From Anastatus disparis (lineage: Eukaryota > Arthropoda > Insecta > Hymenoptera > Eupelmidae): DNA of 64,000 bases. The stretch's first letter is position 1, and every line of letters begins with the position of its first letter. Of the stretch, positions 22,489 through 35,120 are shown piece by piece. The notes below the pieces were generated by a model. The model ran no database searches and had not been told where the DNA came from. It saw only the letters and a list, made by a program, of their open reading frames with translations. The DNA is taken from positions 3,790,001 through 3,854,000 of the forward strand of contig JAFFSR010000343.1 in the NCBI GenBank assembly GCA_017163975.1. The letters are read 5' to 3'. The position numbers and the translations under genes are program-made.

Positions 22489-22895
22489 ACGGTGATGGTC
22501 CCGGTCGTATTTTTCGTATTGACAGAAAACTCAATGCTCAAGTATACGTGAACCTTCTTGAAAATGAGCTTCTGCCAAGTCTACGAGAACGATACGCAGA
22601 CGATGAGGTGCCAATTTATATAGTGGAGGATAATAGTCCTATACATACCGCACATATAGTGCGTGATTGGTACGCAGCGCATCCCCAGCTTCAGAGATTT
22701 GACTGGCCACCACGTTCACCAGATCTCAACATCATCGAGAATGTCTAGTCATATATGGTGAAAAGATGGAGACCTGGAATGGCACGAAATCGTGAGCAGC
22801 TCGTGGAACTCGTTCAAGAAGCATGGACTGCCTTATTTGATAATCCAGAATATTTCCATAATTTATGCAATTCTGTTCACGAAGATTGCAGATAG
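22488..22895 (+). pseudogene. Tc1-like transposase C-terminal fragment
   Basis: The catalytic second half of a Tc1/mariner DDE transposase. VEDNSPIHTAHIVRDWY carries the second Asp and DWPPRSPDLNIIENV carries the Glu; I count 35 residues between them, one more than in classic DD34E Tc1. The Trp expected after ENV is a TAG stop at 22746-22748. The frame then continues (YMVKRWRPGMARNREQLVELVQ... to TAG at ~22893). The N-terminal DNA-binding half is missing, replaced by the left arm. Inactive. Confidence 0.85.
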
Positions 22896-23375
22896 ATAAT
22901 GAAGGTGGATTTATTGATTATTGATTTTTGATGACTTTATTTTAGAAATGATTAAGAAATCTATTTAATTTTGATTTAAAATTTTTTTCAAGCTTTGTTT
23001 GCACACTGCACATGCGCAAGCAGCGCACAAAATACACCTGTTGTGATCTCATAAAAGTAGTTCATAAGATTTAAAATTATAAAAGTTTTATGTATTATTA
23101 TTTAAGGTTTTGAATAAAGATATGATATAAGAAATTTTGCTTTATTTTATAATTTCAAAGTCATTTATAATCATTAAAACGTAGTTCCAAGTTAACATTT
23201 TTATATAATTCTATATTTTAAAGAATGATTTAAAAATTTTGTTATTATGAAGTTTTCAAAGTATTTATAGTTATATCAAATATAAATGAAGTGCCTAAAA
23301 TATATAATGTTAAAAAAATATTTTTTAATACATTTTAAGTTTGCAGTATTGGTTGTATTAAAGAAATGTTAAATT

Positions 23376-23645
23376 TTTAAATAACAAACACTCGTCAAGG
23401 AATTTAAAGTTTAAAATTCTTCCTTGTTCAGTCAAATTTGTATCCAGTAAAAATTTATATCCTTCCGGATGCAAGATAGGATATTTAAACAAAAGCATAC
23501 TGGAACGAGTCCATTCATTTACTCAGTAGTTAATTAATAAGCATTCCTGTAGAAAGAAATGAGGTGCACGTCTTGCTCCAACTGTTTCCAAGCGAAGAAG
23601 CTGCAATTTCCTTGTTTCACACTTTATCAACTCCTCGACTAATTT
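23376..23645 (+). repeat. Internal duplication in FB-D, copy 1
   Basis: About 255-270 bp starting AACAAACACTCGTCAAG, repeated at 24167-24425. The frame through AAGATAGGATATTTAAAC reads similarly in both copies, and GTAAGTATGG directly after this copy resembles a splice donor. Origin unknown; it could be a captured exon, but I do not recognise it. Confidence 0.6.
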
Positions 23646-24166
23646 CTAATTGTAAGTATGGAATTTCATACCAATAGCTTTTATGGATTCACAATAAATA
23701 AATAAAAATAAAAATATAATAAGTAAGAAATTAATTTCAAATTTGATTGGAGACGATGGGTTAATAAAAATATGGAATCATAAAAAGCTTTGATTACGTA
23801 AACAAGTATTCATAGAAAACACACATTATGTTATGTCAATTGTATGTAATCTAATATAATTATTATTCAAAAATATTACAAAATTAATCAAACATTCTCA
23901 AGTGTTATAAAGCATATGACTAATGGATCATGTCTTTTTTTAAATTAAAATCATGTCTAAAAGCATAATATTTGTAATAATTAAAAAATTAATATTCAAA
24001 AATAAATTATGTTTTGGAATCATAAATAAAGTTGAAGCTGCTAAGCTTAGATAGCAGGTGCAAGCTACCAACAGAGTAAAATAGAGTCAAATTCCTTTAT
24101 TTGCCATTAACAGAACCATGGATGCTGTATTGATTATATGGAGGAGATGTAAATATTGGAATACTG

Positions 24167-24425
24167 GAATAACAAACACTCGTCAAGAAATTTAAAGTTT
24201 ACAATTCAGGGGTCAAATTTATATCAAGTAAAAATTTATATCCTTGCGGATACAAGATAGGATATTTAAACAGAAGCATACTGGAACGAGTCCATTTATT
24301 TACTGAGTAGTTAATTAATGAGCATTCGTATAGAAAGAAATGAGATGCATGTCTTGCTTCAACTGTTTGCAAGCGAAGAAGTTACAGTTTCCTTGTTTCT
24401 CAGTTTATCAACTTCTCGATAAGTT
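24167..24425 (+). repeat. Internal duplication in FB-D, copy 2
   Basis: Second copy of the 23376 block, ~790 bp downstream. Many differences are spread along the copy, but the length is largely preserved. Confidence 0.6.
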
Positions 24426-25261
24426 GCAGATACTGAAGTTGATCTGGGCTTTGATGCTGCTGTTAAAATAGCTATTATGGGAGCCCGTATACATAACTCT
24501 GATTTATAATTGATTAATTACAACAATAATTTTATAAATCATTAATTTATGTAAAATTTTATTAAAAATAATTGAATAAAATTATGTAAATGTTGAAAGC
24601 AATGGTTCTGTTAACTATTATATTTAGAGGCACTCATTATGTTATACTAACTTTATTAAAATTAGTATAATTATTCATAATAGAAAAATTAGAAGTTTAT
24701 TCAAGTTTATGAAATTTGTAGATCATGTTTCTTTCAGATATATGCATATTTATATATTTAATAAATAAAAAGTTGTATTAAAACATAGTTCATGTATTAC
24801 AATTGTAAATTTAAATTGTATTGAAATTAATGTAGTTAATTATTTTTAGAAAAATCATAAATTTTCTCAAAAGTTTTAATAATAAAAAATTTCAAAAGTT
24901 TGATGTTATATTATTTGAAGTTGTAAATAAAGAACAAATTTTGCTTTATTTTTTAATTTTATAATAATATATAATTATTAAAATTTATTTTCAATTCATT
25001 TTTTTATACAATTATATATTTCACAGCATAATTCAAATTAAAATTTAGTTTTGATTTATCTTTTTTATATAATTATAAATTTGACAGGATAATTAAAAAA
25101 TTTTGATGCCGTTTTACCAACAGAGTGCAATTGACGAAGTTGCAAGGATTGATGATTCGAAACTCAATGTATAATTCATAGTTCGCTTACGCCATAGACT
25201 AAATATGCGACGTTGTCATTTTAGGTACACCTTCGGAAAAAATAATTTAATGGTAAGTGTA

Positions 25262-26300
25262 CATGCGTTCCGAAAAATTATCTAAGACAACGAAAGTAAA
25301 TAACTATAAATAACTGTAAATCATCGTAAATAATTACAAATAACAATAAACTATTTACTTATCTAAAAATTTTGAAAATTGTAAATAATAGTAAATATTA
25401 GTAATTAAGAGTAAGTAACTGTAAGTGTTTGTAAATAATAGTAAATAACTTTTAAAATCAGTTAGTAATCGTAAATAACTAAATAACTATAAATAATTGT
25501 AAATAATAATAAATAAGTGTAAATAACTTTTATTAATGTTTCAGTCTCAATACTTTTAATTAATTATTTACAGTTATTTAGAAATATTTACAGATATTGA
25601 CGAAAATTATTTCTATATGGGTATTTACTAATTTCATAACTCTGACTGTGCGAAAGACACCTAGCACCACTTTTTTGTTGAAATTAAGACCTTCATTTTG
25701 CTTTACTTATACCGTTTCTATGTGCTTTGAAACTGAATTTGTGATCAGAGGGAGTTGATAGTCAATTGCATGCTCACGATGTTTACAGATTTTATTCTAC
25801 GAATTTCCTATCGAATTCAAATGGTCAAATCTCAGTATCAGAAGCACCTAGAAACTTTTATAAAAAAGGAAATTGAAGATCTTTAAGCCTACTTTAAAGT
25901 TATGTTGATTGTTTGAATGAAAAAAAATTATAAAGTGCTTTTAACCTTAAAATACACGAGAGTAAACCCGTTTGAGTAAAATTTTTTAATATTTCAAGAG
26001 CAACAATTCGAAAAAAAAATTTTTCTCGGCTCTAAAATCACCCCATGAGATATTATTTTAACTTACGGCAATAGAAAAAGTGTGAAAGAGGGCCTCAAAA
26101 AAATTTTTCAGTCATAGCTGTATGTAGAAAAAAGAAAAATAAGAAAAAACAATAAAAAATATGGTTTTTTGCGATTCGGCAAGGTTAAATCTCTATTCCA
26201 ACAAGGTATTCCAGCTGCTTTTTCAATTTTTAGTATTAACACATGGATCCAAGGGTTGGAAGCGATGCTCAGTAAGTTTCGGGAAAGAACGACCTGTCTA
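25262..26300 (-). repeat. Right arm of FB-D
   Basis: Reverse complement of 21447-22488, starting at CGTTCCGAAAAATTATC and ending CCTGTCTA next to the (TA)n run. Confidence 0.8.
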
Positions 26301-26932
26301 ATATATATATATATATAAGGATGTACACATTTTATATTTTTGTGTACACGTGTGTTTTATGTATATATGACGAAAGAGAGAGAGAGACTTAGACTTAGAC
26401 TTTTTTATTTGGCATTGGGGTAGAACCCCTTCTGGCACTACAGAATCAGTTACAACGACGTATTACATTGTATAATAATAATATCAAGTAAGAGATCCAA
26501 TTGAAAGCATAAAATACATTTTTCTAATTATATTCAAAATAAGAAAAACAGCAATGATATAGATAATGAACATATGGAAAATCAAATAGAATATCATGTA
26601 TAAAATAAGTAACAATATCAACATAGCATAATTATTACAATATAGTATCTAAATAAGAAAACAAAACAATGAGATTTCAAAAGTAATATTACAAAATAAT
26701 TATAACGCAAATCAAATAAGTGATATTTCTAGTATTACATAAGAAAATAAATAATCATTTTGCCAATAGCAATAATAATTTCATTTGAGTAACAATTTAT
26801 AATTAACTAAGTGAGTATAGTTGTTGTTAGATAATCTCATGCTCAAAGTAAATTAAGTTTAATGCAATAGTATATCATCAAAAATTAAGAAATTGAAAAT
26901 TCAGTTTCAGCTAAATTTAACTACAATGAAAC

Positions 26933-29739
26933 TTAGCCTGTACCAATCTCTAGTTGCCACGACTCGCATTCACTCAATAATAGTCTATCATACAGAAAAC
27001 GCTTAAAAGAAAGTGAAGCCTCAGGAGAAAAAGACTCCAAAGAGGATAACTCCTTATTAAAATACTCTGCTGCCGAGAAGGCAAATGAGTGTTGAAAAGC
27101 AGCAGTATGTACATTTGGACAAATGAACAGCCTGGGTGTTAGTCTCGTTGATGAACGACGTAAATTCTGCGTTTGAGGCAGATCATTATAGGCAACTGAA
27201 GCATAGTCAAGAATTGGAAAAATAAGAGACTCCACTAATTGCTTTCTCGTGTCCAAGGCCAATGCATGCTTGTAAAACTTAAGAGATCTCAAGGTGCCGT
27301 GATTCTTTCGCACAGTAAAAGAGACATGATTGCTCCAGTCTAAAGTAGAAGAAATCCACAAACCAAGATTTTTAACAACAGAGGAGTATGGGACAATGGT
27401 ATTCTCAACGTATATAGATGGAATAGATGCAGTATCATTCAAGCAAGAAATAAATTTCTCACTGCCGATGAAAATGGCCTGAGTTTTACCTGCATTCAAA
27501 AGAAGCCCATTGTCCTTTGCCCACTTGATAACTGATGCAACTTCGTGGTTAATAAGATTTATCTCGTTTTGCAGGCAAAAAGGATTTATGAAGGTCATTA
27601 GCAAAAAGAATATGCTTTGACGTTGATAAGGCAAGCGGAACATCATTTATGTAGACTAAAAACAAGAGTGGACCAAGCACACTGCCTTGAGGAACACCAG
27701 CAGTCACCTGAGACCGAGCAGATGATTTATTACTTTCATCTATGACAGAATAGGCCCGGCCTCTCAAGTACGATGCAAACCATCTAATGACAATATCTGA
27801 ACAATTCATTGACCGAAGTTTAATGAGCAATCTATTATATGGGACTCTATCGAAAACCTTAGAGAAGTCAAACAGAAGCAATAAGGTGATCATTCTACGA
27901 TCAGACCTACAGTCATAAAGTAGATGTAGAAGAGCAGTCTGTGTACTATGACCTTTTCTAAAGCCAGCCTGGTGTGAATCCAATAAAGAGTTAGACTTAA
28001 GATGAGCCATTAACTGTGTGTGTACAACCCTCTCCAGAATCTTAGAGACTTCGCATAACTTTGCTATAGGACGGGTTTGGGAAGGATCATCCATCTTAGT
28101 TTGTTTCGCCAGTGGTAGAAGAAAAACACATTTCCAGGACTCAGGAAAATTGCCAAGAGATAAGGAGTCATTCACAATAGAAGCCAAACTTATAGACATA
28201 GAACCACCAATCATCTTTAGCATGTCCGCTGATATGTGATGAGGACCAACCGCCCTAGAGCTAGATGCACGAAGAAGATTCACAAGATTAGAGGGGTCAA
28301 CTGAGATAAAGTTAAACACTGGAAGATCTGTTCTTAGCGGTAGAGCAAGAACCCGATCAACATCAGTATCGGTCAAGGCTGGGCTCTGAGAGGAAACTGA
28401 AGTATAATGCTTTAGGAGCACTGATGAAGAGAAGTACTTAAGAGGAGAAGGCAGAACACTGCTAGCCAAGCCAAGTTTACGTAATTCCGACCATTTGCTC
28501 TTAACTGTAGAAGTCGAGGAAACTTTACTAGCTATATAGTCGTTTTTTAGTTTACAAAGAGAATTTGAGACCTCATTTCTGAGTAACTTAAAACGAGCAT
28601 AAGCGTCATTAGACCCAGTTCTCATAGCCAGTTTATAGCACTTATCACGATTTTTCATAAGTACCCTGATATCATGATTAACCCATGGTTTACGTTTGCT
28701 GGTAATCTTTATTACCTTTTCTGGCGCAAACCTGTCAAAAGCCTTAACTATACCAGAAAAGAACAAATTAACCTTGTTTTTAATAGTATAAACACTCGGA
28801 GTCTGAGGTGACTGTAAAAAATTAACTGAACTATAACTAGGATTAAATGCATAATTAGACAAAAAGCTTGAAGAAGAAGAACACAGATAAGAAAGACTCG
28901 CAGGAGAATAAGAAAGATTAGAACTCACTGCGGCATTAAGTGCATCAATGCTACAGTTTCAAAAGTTCTTAGTAACGAAGGATTTGGTAATCTTTTCAGA
29001 CTTAGAAAGCTTAAGTTTAAGCTTGATCAAATCATGACCTGCTATGAATGAAGCGGCAGATTTATCGTAAGATAGTAGAGAAGAACTATCATTTATGACA
29101 AATAAGTCTAAACAGGTATGAGATGCATGATCTGATGTAATTGCATGATAAGTAGCATCTGAAGGAACAATAAACGAAGAGAGAGAAAATCAAAATAAGA
29201 TCTGAGCGTGTCAGACGAATAAGAGGTTTTCAAAAGATTAATATTAAAATCACCAGTAATTACAATATTTTTGTAGTTATAGGCATAATTAGTTAGAGTA
29301 TTGAAAAAGGTGTCAAATGAAGAGAGGCCTTAGGCCGAATGTAAACAACACAACATAGTATTGAGTTTGTGCCATCATTAATATCTAATAAGAGAAATTC
29401 TGGCGAATTATCAAATGTTGGATCAGAGTGGTATGAAATCCGAGTTCTGAAGCAACTACGATTGTAGACACCAACACCGCCACCAACTTTACCTTCTCTA
29501 TCATTTCGAAAAAACTCATAGCCATCAATGTTAATTATTGAACTTGAATCTAAGTCCGTTAGGAAGGTCTCGGTGATTGCAAGTATGTCGTAATCATCAG
29601 ATTTGCACATCATTTCAATCTCATTGAAATGAGTTTTGATTCGATTAACATTGGCATGAGCAATATATAAGGAATCTCTTGAAGAACTATTATTTACATC
29701 ATTACTTGAACTACTAAAGGACAGAACATTGGACAACAC
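26933..29739 (-). pseudogene. LINE ORF2: endonuclease and reverse transcriptase, broken
   Basis: The protein would nick target DNA and copy the LINE RNA. The N-terminal apurinic-type endonuclease runs from 29739 (IAHANVNRI, LAITETFL, EFFRNDREGKVGGGVGVY), and a frameshift near 29293-29320 follows. ITGDFNIN is near 29260 and SDHASHTCLDL near 29130. RT motifs include QAGFRKGHSTQTALLHL (~27965), FSKVFDRVPY (~27850) and AGVPQGSVLGPLLF (~27680). The catalytic F/Y-A-D-D is FAND (about 27594-27611), so one catalytic Asp is lost. A frameshift follows at once, after which 27580-26933 gives the RT thumb and C-terminal region. Several lesions; dead. Confidence 0.85.
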
Positions 29740-29760
29740 AGCCTGCGAGTCTGAAAAAGC

Positions 29761-31122
29761 TCAGTCTCTCTTTTTCTGATCAGGCACTTTCTTTTTTTCA
29801 TTAGGAGTTAATGAGGCCAGATCAGACTCAGAAGCAACTAATAATGGAACAGAGTCAGGAGTAGATCGCATGTAAACTTTGAGATCTGTTACGAAAGGCC
29901 ATTCATAATTCAACTCTCTTGACGCTGCTTTAGCTTTAGCTAAAAGAGAATATACCTCCTTGGGCCATAATGCTCTTATAAATATCTTCGAAGGGCCACC
30001 ACACCCAAAAATACGTTGGCAGGGAAATTCCTTTAATCTGGCAGATACTCCTGCAACACGGTCACGAATATGACCGGAAGAGCATTGTATAACAACTGCA
30101 TTTTCATTCTCAACTTCTACCTCGACACCATCAACAATGCTAGTCCTCGGTGTCTTAGGAGACCACTTGCGGGTGCTTAGGAAATGGGACTTATCAATAT
30201 TAAGACTCATCGGTGCCAGAATCTTCATGAAAGTGTCGATGCTAAGGGAGTCAACCTCTGCTGGCAAACCAGAAACCAAAATTTCACAAGGGTCCTTATA
30301 AGGACGCGAAATCAAGGCCTCAGCACGATTAATGCGCCCTTCAAGCCGACGTGCATTTGCAGCACATTCGACTCTGGCTTCATTCATAGAAATTTCCAGA
30401 TTATCAATCCTAGTGGCAATGCTTTTGACATCTGAAGAGATTTCACCAAGAGTACCCATGATAGTGGCTTTAAACTCAAGGAACCATGGAGGAAGAATCT
30501 CATCCTGTTTAGAAGTCTGGTTCTGTTTAGGCGGCATTGATACGCGAGCTAGAAGATCACTAGATTTCGAGAAAAGTGGAACAGTAGACTGTTCAGTAAT
30601 AGCCTCTATTACAGGCGAAAAAAGAGCGTCGACAAATGCTGTCGCTGAATCAGACAGAGTAGGTGTGGACGCCCCACCTGGCTGTGAAGAGAGATTTGAG
30701 TGAGACGAGCTATTGTCCGCACTGGGGCAGCGCCTACGAGGTAAAGGCTCGAGAGATGTATTAGGCGAAGCCACGCCCCTCTTACCACTTCACTGAAGCG
30801 TAGAAGCAGTAGATACAGGGACACACACCTGTTCAGCTTCTAATGAAAAATTTTCAAAACGAGAATCACGTGGCTTGTATGCACGTGTATCACGAGTGCA
30901 GCAAGCAACCTTTCTTTCGTCTAAAAACCACTCTGATTTACAGCAAGAATAATGATAAAGTGTACTGCAGTTTACACACTGCAGAGAGAGATCAGAGCGG
31001 TTTACTTCAGATACAACCATTACACACACACATGTCATGACAACTAAAGAAATAGCACAAACCTCGTAACACAACAGAAGAAATGCAAGCCACTGCAGAG
31101 ATGCATCAATAAGCACACACAT
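29761..31122 (-). pseudogene. LINE ORF1 with PHD-like finger, coiled coil and RNA-binding region; one stop
   Basis: ORF1 proteins of CR1-group LINEs bind the element RNA. A single frame runs 31122 to 29761, interrupted by one TGA at about 30790-30792. The upstream part has a PHD-like Cys/His pattern (LQCVNCSTLYHYSCC... then ACC) near 31020-30900. Downstream, after a Ser/Pro-rich stretch, is a short coiled coil (DVKSIATRIDNLEISMNEA, ~30430-30370). A C-terminal region has EILVSGLPAEVD (~30280) and an IRALWPKEVYSLLAKAKAAS segment (~29970) like RRM/CTD parts of other LINE ORF1 proteins. The second half has no ATG at its start, so it was once one protein of about 450 residues. Confidence 0.75.
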
Positions 31123-31469
31123 TGATGTAAAATATTAAACAGCTTCAGATGATAAAGTAGATGCCCATGTTAGCAGTCATTGAGGAGTAGATAGCGTGTG
31201 TGTATCGTTATTGGCAGGCGACAGAGGCGCTGATATCAAACAAGAATAATTTTTCCTCCTTTTCCACTTAACCTCCAAAAATGCAGTCCGTAAAAAATGT
31301 ATGAAATAATGTGCAAGGCCAGATATAAAACTGAAATCTATTATATCAGTTTATGCCCTGCAGTTTTGCGCGCAAGTTACCTGCAACAAAAACGCCTGTA
31401 GGCAGGATTAAGCAGCAAAAAGTATCAGATGAAAAGAGAGCACTACACAGCATAACTGACTATACTCAC

Positions 31470-31502
31470 TTAGAGAGAGGGAGAGAGAGAGAGAGAGAGA
31501 TA
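31470..31502. repeat. (GA)n microsatellite
   Basis: Imperfect then pure GA run ending at GATATGGCTATTATAC. It may mark the 5' junction of the LINE, since a GA run also flanks its 3' end at 26376-26387. Confidence 0.8.
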
Positions 31503-31880
31503 TGGCTATTATACTTCTTAAATCTTTCTACTTTACTAACTTTTGTATATGCACCTACTTTGCATACGTACTAAAACTATTAATAAATATCGATATTAGC
31601 TAATATCCTTAATATATAAATTGTGCATTATTTTATTACATACACAGCTACTGTCAAAATAACGGATGGTTAACCTCTATCTTATTTATAATAACCTGAT
31701 ACTTTTTCTTATTTTTCATCATAAATTATCGATAATGATTGCGTGATGATTGATAATTTATGAATAATAATTTTTAAATAGTAAATATCTTAAATATCTT
31801 TCAATATAATATATTCGATTTTAATAGATATATATATTTACATATAATTTGCATATATATATATATATATATATATTTAT
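31503..31880 (+). repeat. ~370 bp dispersed repeat, copy 2, ending in (TA)n
   Basis: Direct copy of 21045-21446 with scattered substitutions and small indels. Ends in a TA run near 31850-31876. Confidence 0.8.
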
Positions 31881-32514
31881 ATTTGAATTTATATTTCATG
31901 CATTGAATTTTTACATATATTAAAGCATGCAAACTAATTTCTTTACAAAATATATCAAGGTAGATTAGTAAAAGTACTAGTATAGTACAAATGAAAAGTG
32001 CATCATATTCGTGATAATTTAATTAAAACACATTTATGTCGTCACAATTGGCGCTCAACTTAGCAGAACAGCTCACGCTCGATATATATTTCGATTGCAT
32101 GATCATAAAAATAAAAAAATAATTGTTATTAAATGAAAATTATATAGCTGCCAAATATATATAACAAAAATACAACTGGCGCCTACATACTAGAACACAT
32201 TCTTAATTGTTGAGAGCAAAAGAGTCTTAAATATACAAATTGTATTGAAATATAAAAAAATTTTTTTTATTGTTTGTAACAGCCAGATGGTATCTACGTT
32301 ACAACTGGCACCCACGTAATTCGAACTCATTTATGAGCTTTAATTATATAGTTAAAAACCTTGTGAAATCACGCAAAATTTTCATTATAAGAAATAGAAA
32401 ACGGTAGAAAATTACAAATAAATAACGAAATAAAGCGTTGGTAATTTGACTACCGATTAAGGATTTGATTGTAATATCTTAGAAATTATAAAGGAAAAAA
32501 TAAAATAAAGACAA

Positions 32515-32880
32515 ATGAAAAAATTGAGCATGATAGATTTCATTTTGAAATCAAAAGAAAAAATTAATAATAAAAACAAATTACAAGAAAATTTAATTAA
32601 AAAAGTAAAAATTAGATTAGAAAAAAATATTTAAAATAATGAGAAAAAAAATTTTGTTGTACTAAGAGAAACAGAACTATTACAGATCTTAGACGTTGTA
32701 AAGGGTCATTTAGAAAAACAGAATAATGGAATAAATTTAATGTATTTAAAATTTGAAAAATTAGAGTCTAAAATAGAAAACTTAGAATCAGTAGTTAGTC
32801 AAATAAAAGTCAATGATGAATTATTAATAAAGAAATTATCAGAAATCAGGCAAGATTTAATTATAACATGCCAAAATTAA
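32515..32880 (+). pseudogene. Lys-rich coiled-coil frame in the gypsy 5' region, one internal stop
   Basis: 122 codons starting ATGAAAAAATTGAGC with one TAA after ~38 codons. The second part, FVVLRETELLQILDVVKGHL to EIRQDL, has heptad-like Leu/Ile spacing (FEKLESKIENLESVVSQIK) that predicts a coiled coil. It may be an extra 5' frame or remnant of gag. Function not recognised. Confidence 0.4.
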
Positions 32881-33852
32881 TAGACCACTTAAATGAAGTA
32901 GAAGACAAAATTAAAATAGTCTATAACCAAAAAAGAGAGTAAAATAATAGTAAAAAAAAAAATCACAGATTTATTACAAAAAGAAAAGAAAAAGAAAAAT
33001 GTTAATGTCGAAAATCAATTGAAAGTACTTTTAAATAATCAGAATTTAGGAAAAATAATATTTAAATATTATTTATTTTATTATACATGCAAAAATTCAA
33101 ACGACATAAAAGTCAAATTTCAAATTGCTTTCAAGTGTATAGAGGTTGTTAAAGCCATAAAAATCTAAGCGAAAAGCCACGAATGTAAACAAACGCGCCA
33201 AATTGGTTAATATGTGCCGATTAGAAGACGAATAAAATTTAACACGTGAAATAAAATAAATTTATAGGATTGAAATAAAATCGAACAGTGACACCCAACT
33301 TCGTCAGTGACACTCAAATTAAAACTTTGAATATAATAAGAAGATTGATACATACAATAATAATGTTAAAATGATATCGTAATAATTTTTTATTTAAATT
33401 ATTTTAAACTAAATAAATAAATTTGAAATAACACTAAGTTAATGTGGTAAATAAATTCATTTACAATAACCGATTTGACGTGTTAAATAATAAACATAGA
33501 GAAACAACACAGACAATTTAGAATAAACAATCATATGAAATAAATTATAAACAATAGGTGCTTTGAATTGTAATCTCGACGGTTAAAATTTACAATATTT
33601 AAGAATATAAAGAAAATTTAAATTTGAAAATTGAATTTATGCAAATAGTTGAGATTATTAGAAATACTTGAATTTTCTTTGATTAGTGTGAATAAATTCA
33701 TTTGTTTTATAATTTTTTTTGAATAGTTATTCGAATCGCGTAAATAATAAATAGACGAAATGCCGAAAAAACGTAGATCAGATGTCATGATGGAAGAGAT
33801 TTAAGTACATCAAGAGAGTATAACAAGTATTCCAATAAAACTACAAGAATGG

Positions 33853-34997
33853 ATGCAGGTAGTTTCAAAAGAATTGAAAAATTTATTCCAGCAGAACGAA
33901 ACAATGAAAAATAAAATTAATAATTCAGCTAATTGGGATAAAATAATAAATATAGAATTGGATAAAAAAGTAATGAAAGATTATACGATTAAAGATCAGC
34001 TAGATGTGTTGACTGACGCATCAATAGAAGTGCGAAATGAGAATAAGTATCTACGACATAGCATAGAAAAACAAGAAGAAAGCTTCAAAAATGAAAATGA
34101 TGAATCGAAAAGAAGGAATAAACAATTAAATAGAGAATCAAATGATCTGAAACAGGATATATTAAATGACACACACATTAAAGAAGTTCATGATAAATTA
34201 GTCAAAAGAATAGACGACATTGTTGATGAACAGGATACGAAATTAAATCAAGTTCAGGAACAAATAAATAGTAACAACACACTAAATAAAAAGAATGAAT
34301 ATACACAACATAAAATAAAAATTCCAACACCGAAGTTCGAAGGGCAAGAAGGAGAAACACCAATAAAATTTTTAAATGAATTAGATAAATCTGTGGCATT
34401 GAAAAAACTAGAAGACGAAGAAAATCTACGAATTCTTCAATCTGTATTACAGAAATATGTTAATGCATGGACATACACCAGGATGATGTATACACATTTA
34501 ACGAGTTTAAAGAATTATTCATAGAAAGGTTCTGGAATAAAGACACACAACGAACATCAAGAAGAAAGGTTGAATTTGGGCAATATTATGGAAAATTATC
34601 AAGGGCGTCTTGTGCCACACAGGTATTTGGATACGCCAAAGAATTAAATTTGAACTACACTGATAATGAAATAGCAGAGAAAATAGCGAATCAGTTTAAT
34701 AGAAGCATAAAACAATCTTTTCAATTTTCACAAATAAAAGATAAATCAACGAATAATAACAACAAATATGAAAAACAAAACACTAATTATGGTCGAAGAC
34801 CAGATTATAAAGAATACAATCAAGTAAATAGCACTGAGGTATTCGAAAATAATAAAAATAATAAAAGAAAATTTAAACCATACGAGAAGTTTAAAACTCC
34901 TGTGAGTCAGGAAATGCTGAAACAAAGCGTAAAAGAGTTAGATGTTCTAAATATAAACATCAAGGATGAACCTGATATAGATAATCAGAAAACTTAA
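33853..34997 (+). pseudogene. Gypsy-type Gag, frameshifted
   Basis: Gag builds the particle that packages the retrotransposon RNA. The N-terminal half (33853-34524) is a charged coiled coil (ELKNLFQQNETMKNK; NEVRNENKYLRHSIEK-like heptads) followed by IPTPKFEGQEGETPIKFL, the usual entry to the capsid domain, and ILQSVLQKYVNAW. A frameshift at ~34466 moves to the frame 34467-34997: EFKELFIERFWN, VEFGQYYGKLS, TQVFGYAKELN, DNEIAEKIANQF, all capsid-like. The C-terminal tail is Asn/Lys-rich and no CCHC zinc knuckle is seen. Alternative: another LTR family with a similar capsid, less likely. Confidence 0.7.
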
Positions 34998-35120
34998 TAA
35001 AGTTGTATTTGAAAATACAGAGGGAGCAGAGATACAACGAGAATAAATACCCCAAAAAAGCCAATAATTCAAAATTCAAAACTCAACTATGCCAACATAA
35101 AAGACAAAGGTATTAAATCT

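Larger units (their letters stand above)
21447..26300 (+). mobile_element. Tc1-like DNA element FB-D with ~1 kb terminal inverted repeats
   Basis: The ends TAGACAGGTCGTT...AACGACCTGTCTA are inverted, and the TA at each tip borders (TA)n runs. Arms of ~1,040 bp (21447-22488 and about 25262-26300) match with modest divergence. Between them are a Tc1-type transposase fragment (22488-22895) and ~2.3 kb of AT-rich sequence with an internal duplication. Long arms and a truncated transposase make it a non-autonomous derivative. Confidence 0.85.
26385..31450 (-). mobile_element. CR1-group (Jockey-superfamily) LINE, near full length, inactive
   Basis: Minus-strand non-LTR retrotransposon with ORF1 (31122-29761) and ORF2 (29739-26933). 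The 3' end on the minus strand is a tandem AAGTCT repeat leading into CT repeats (26370-26398), typical of CR1-like elements that end in short repeats rather than poly(A). A GA run also lies just beyond its 5' side (31470-31500). No RNase H domain is seen after the RT, which fits CR1 rather than I elements. Confidence 0.8.

Noticed and set aside
24430..24520. FDAAVKIAIMGARI-like reading as another RPC1 fragment
   Set aside because: Only a few residues resemble the bridge-helix region, with no following motifs; too short to support.
30184..30703. Plus-strand frames opposite LINE ORF1
   Set aside because: Antisense to a recognisable ORF1; no independent support.
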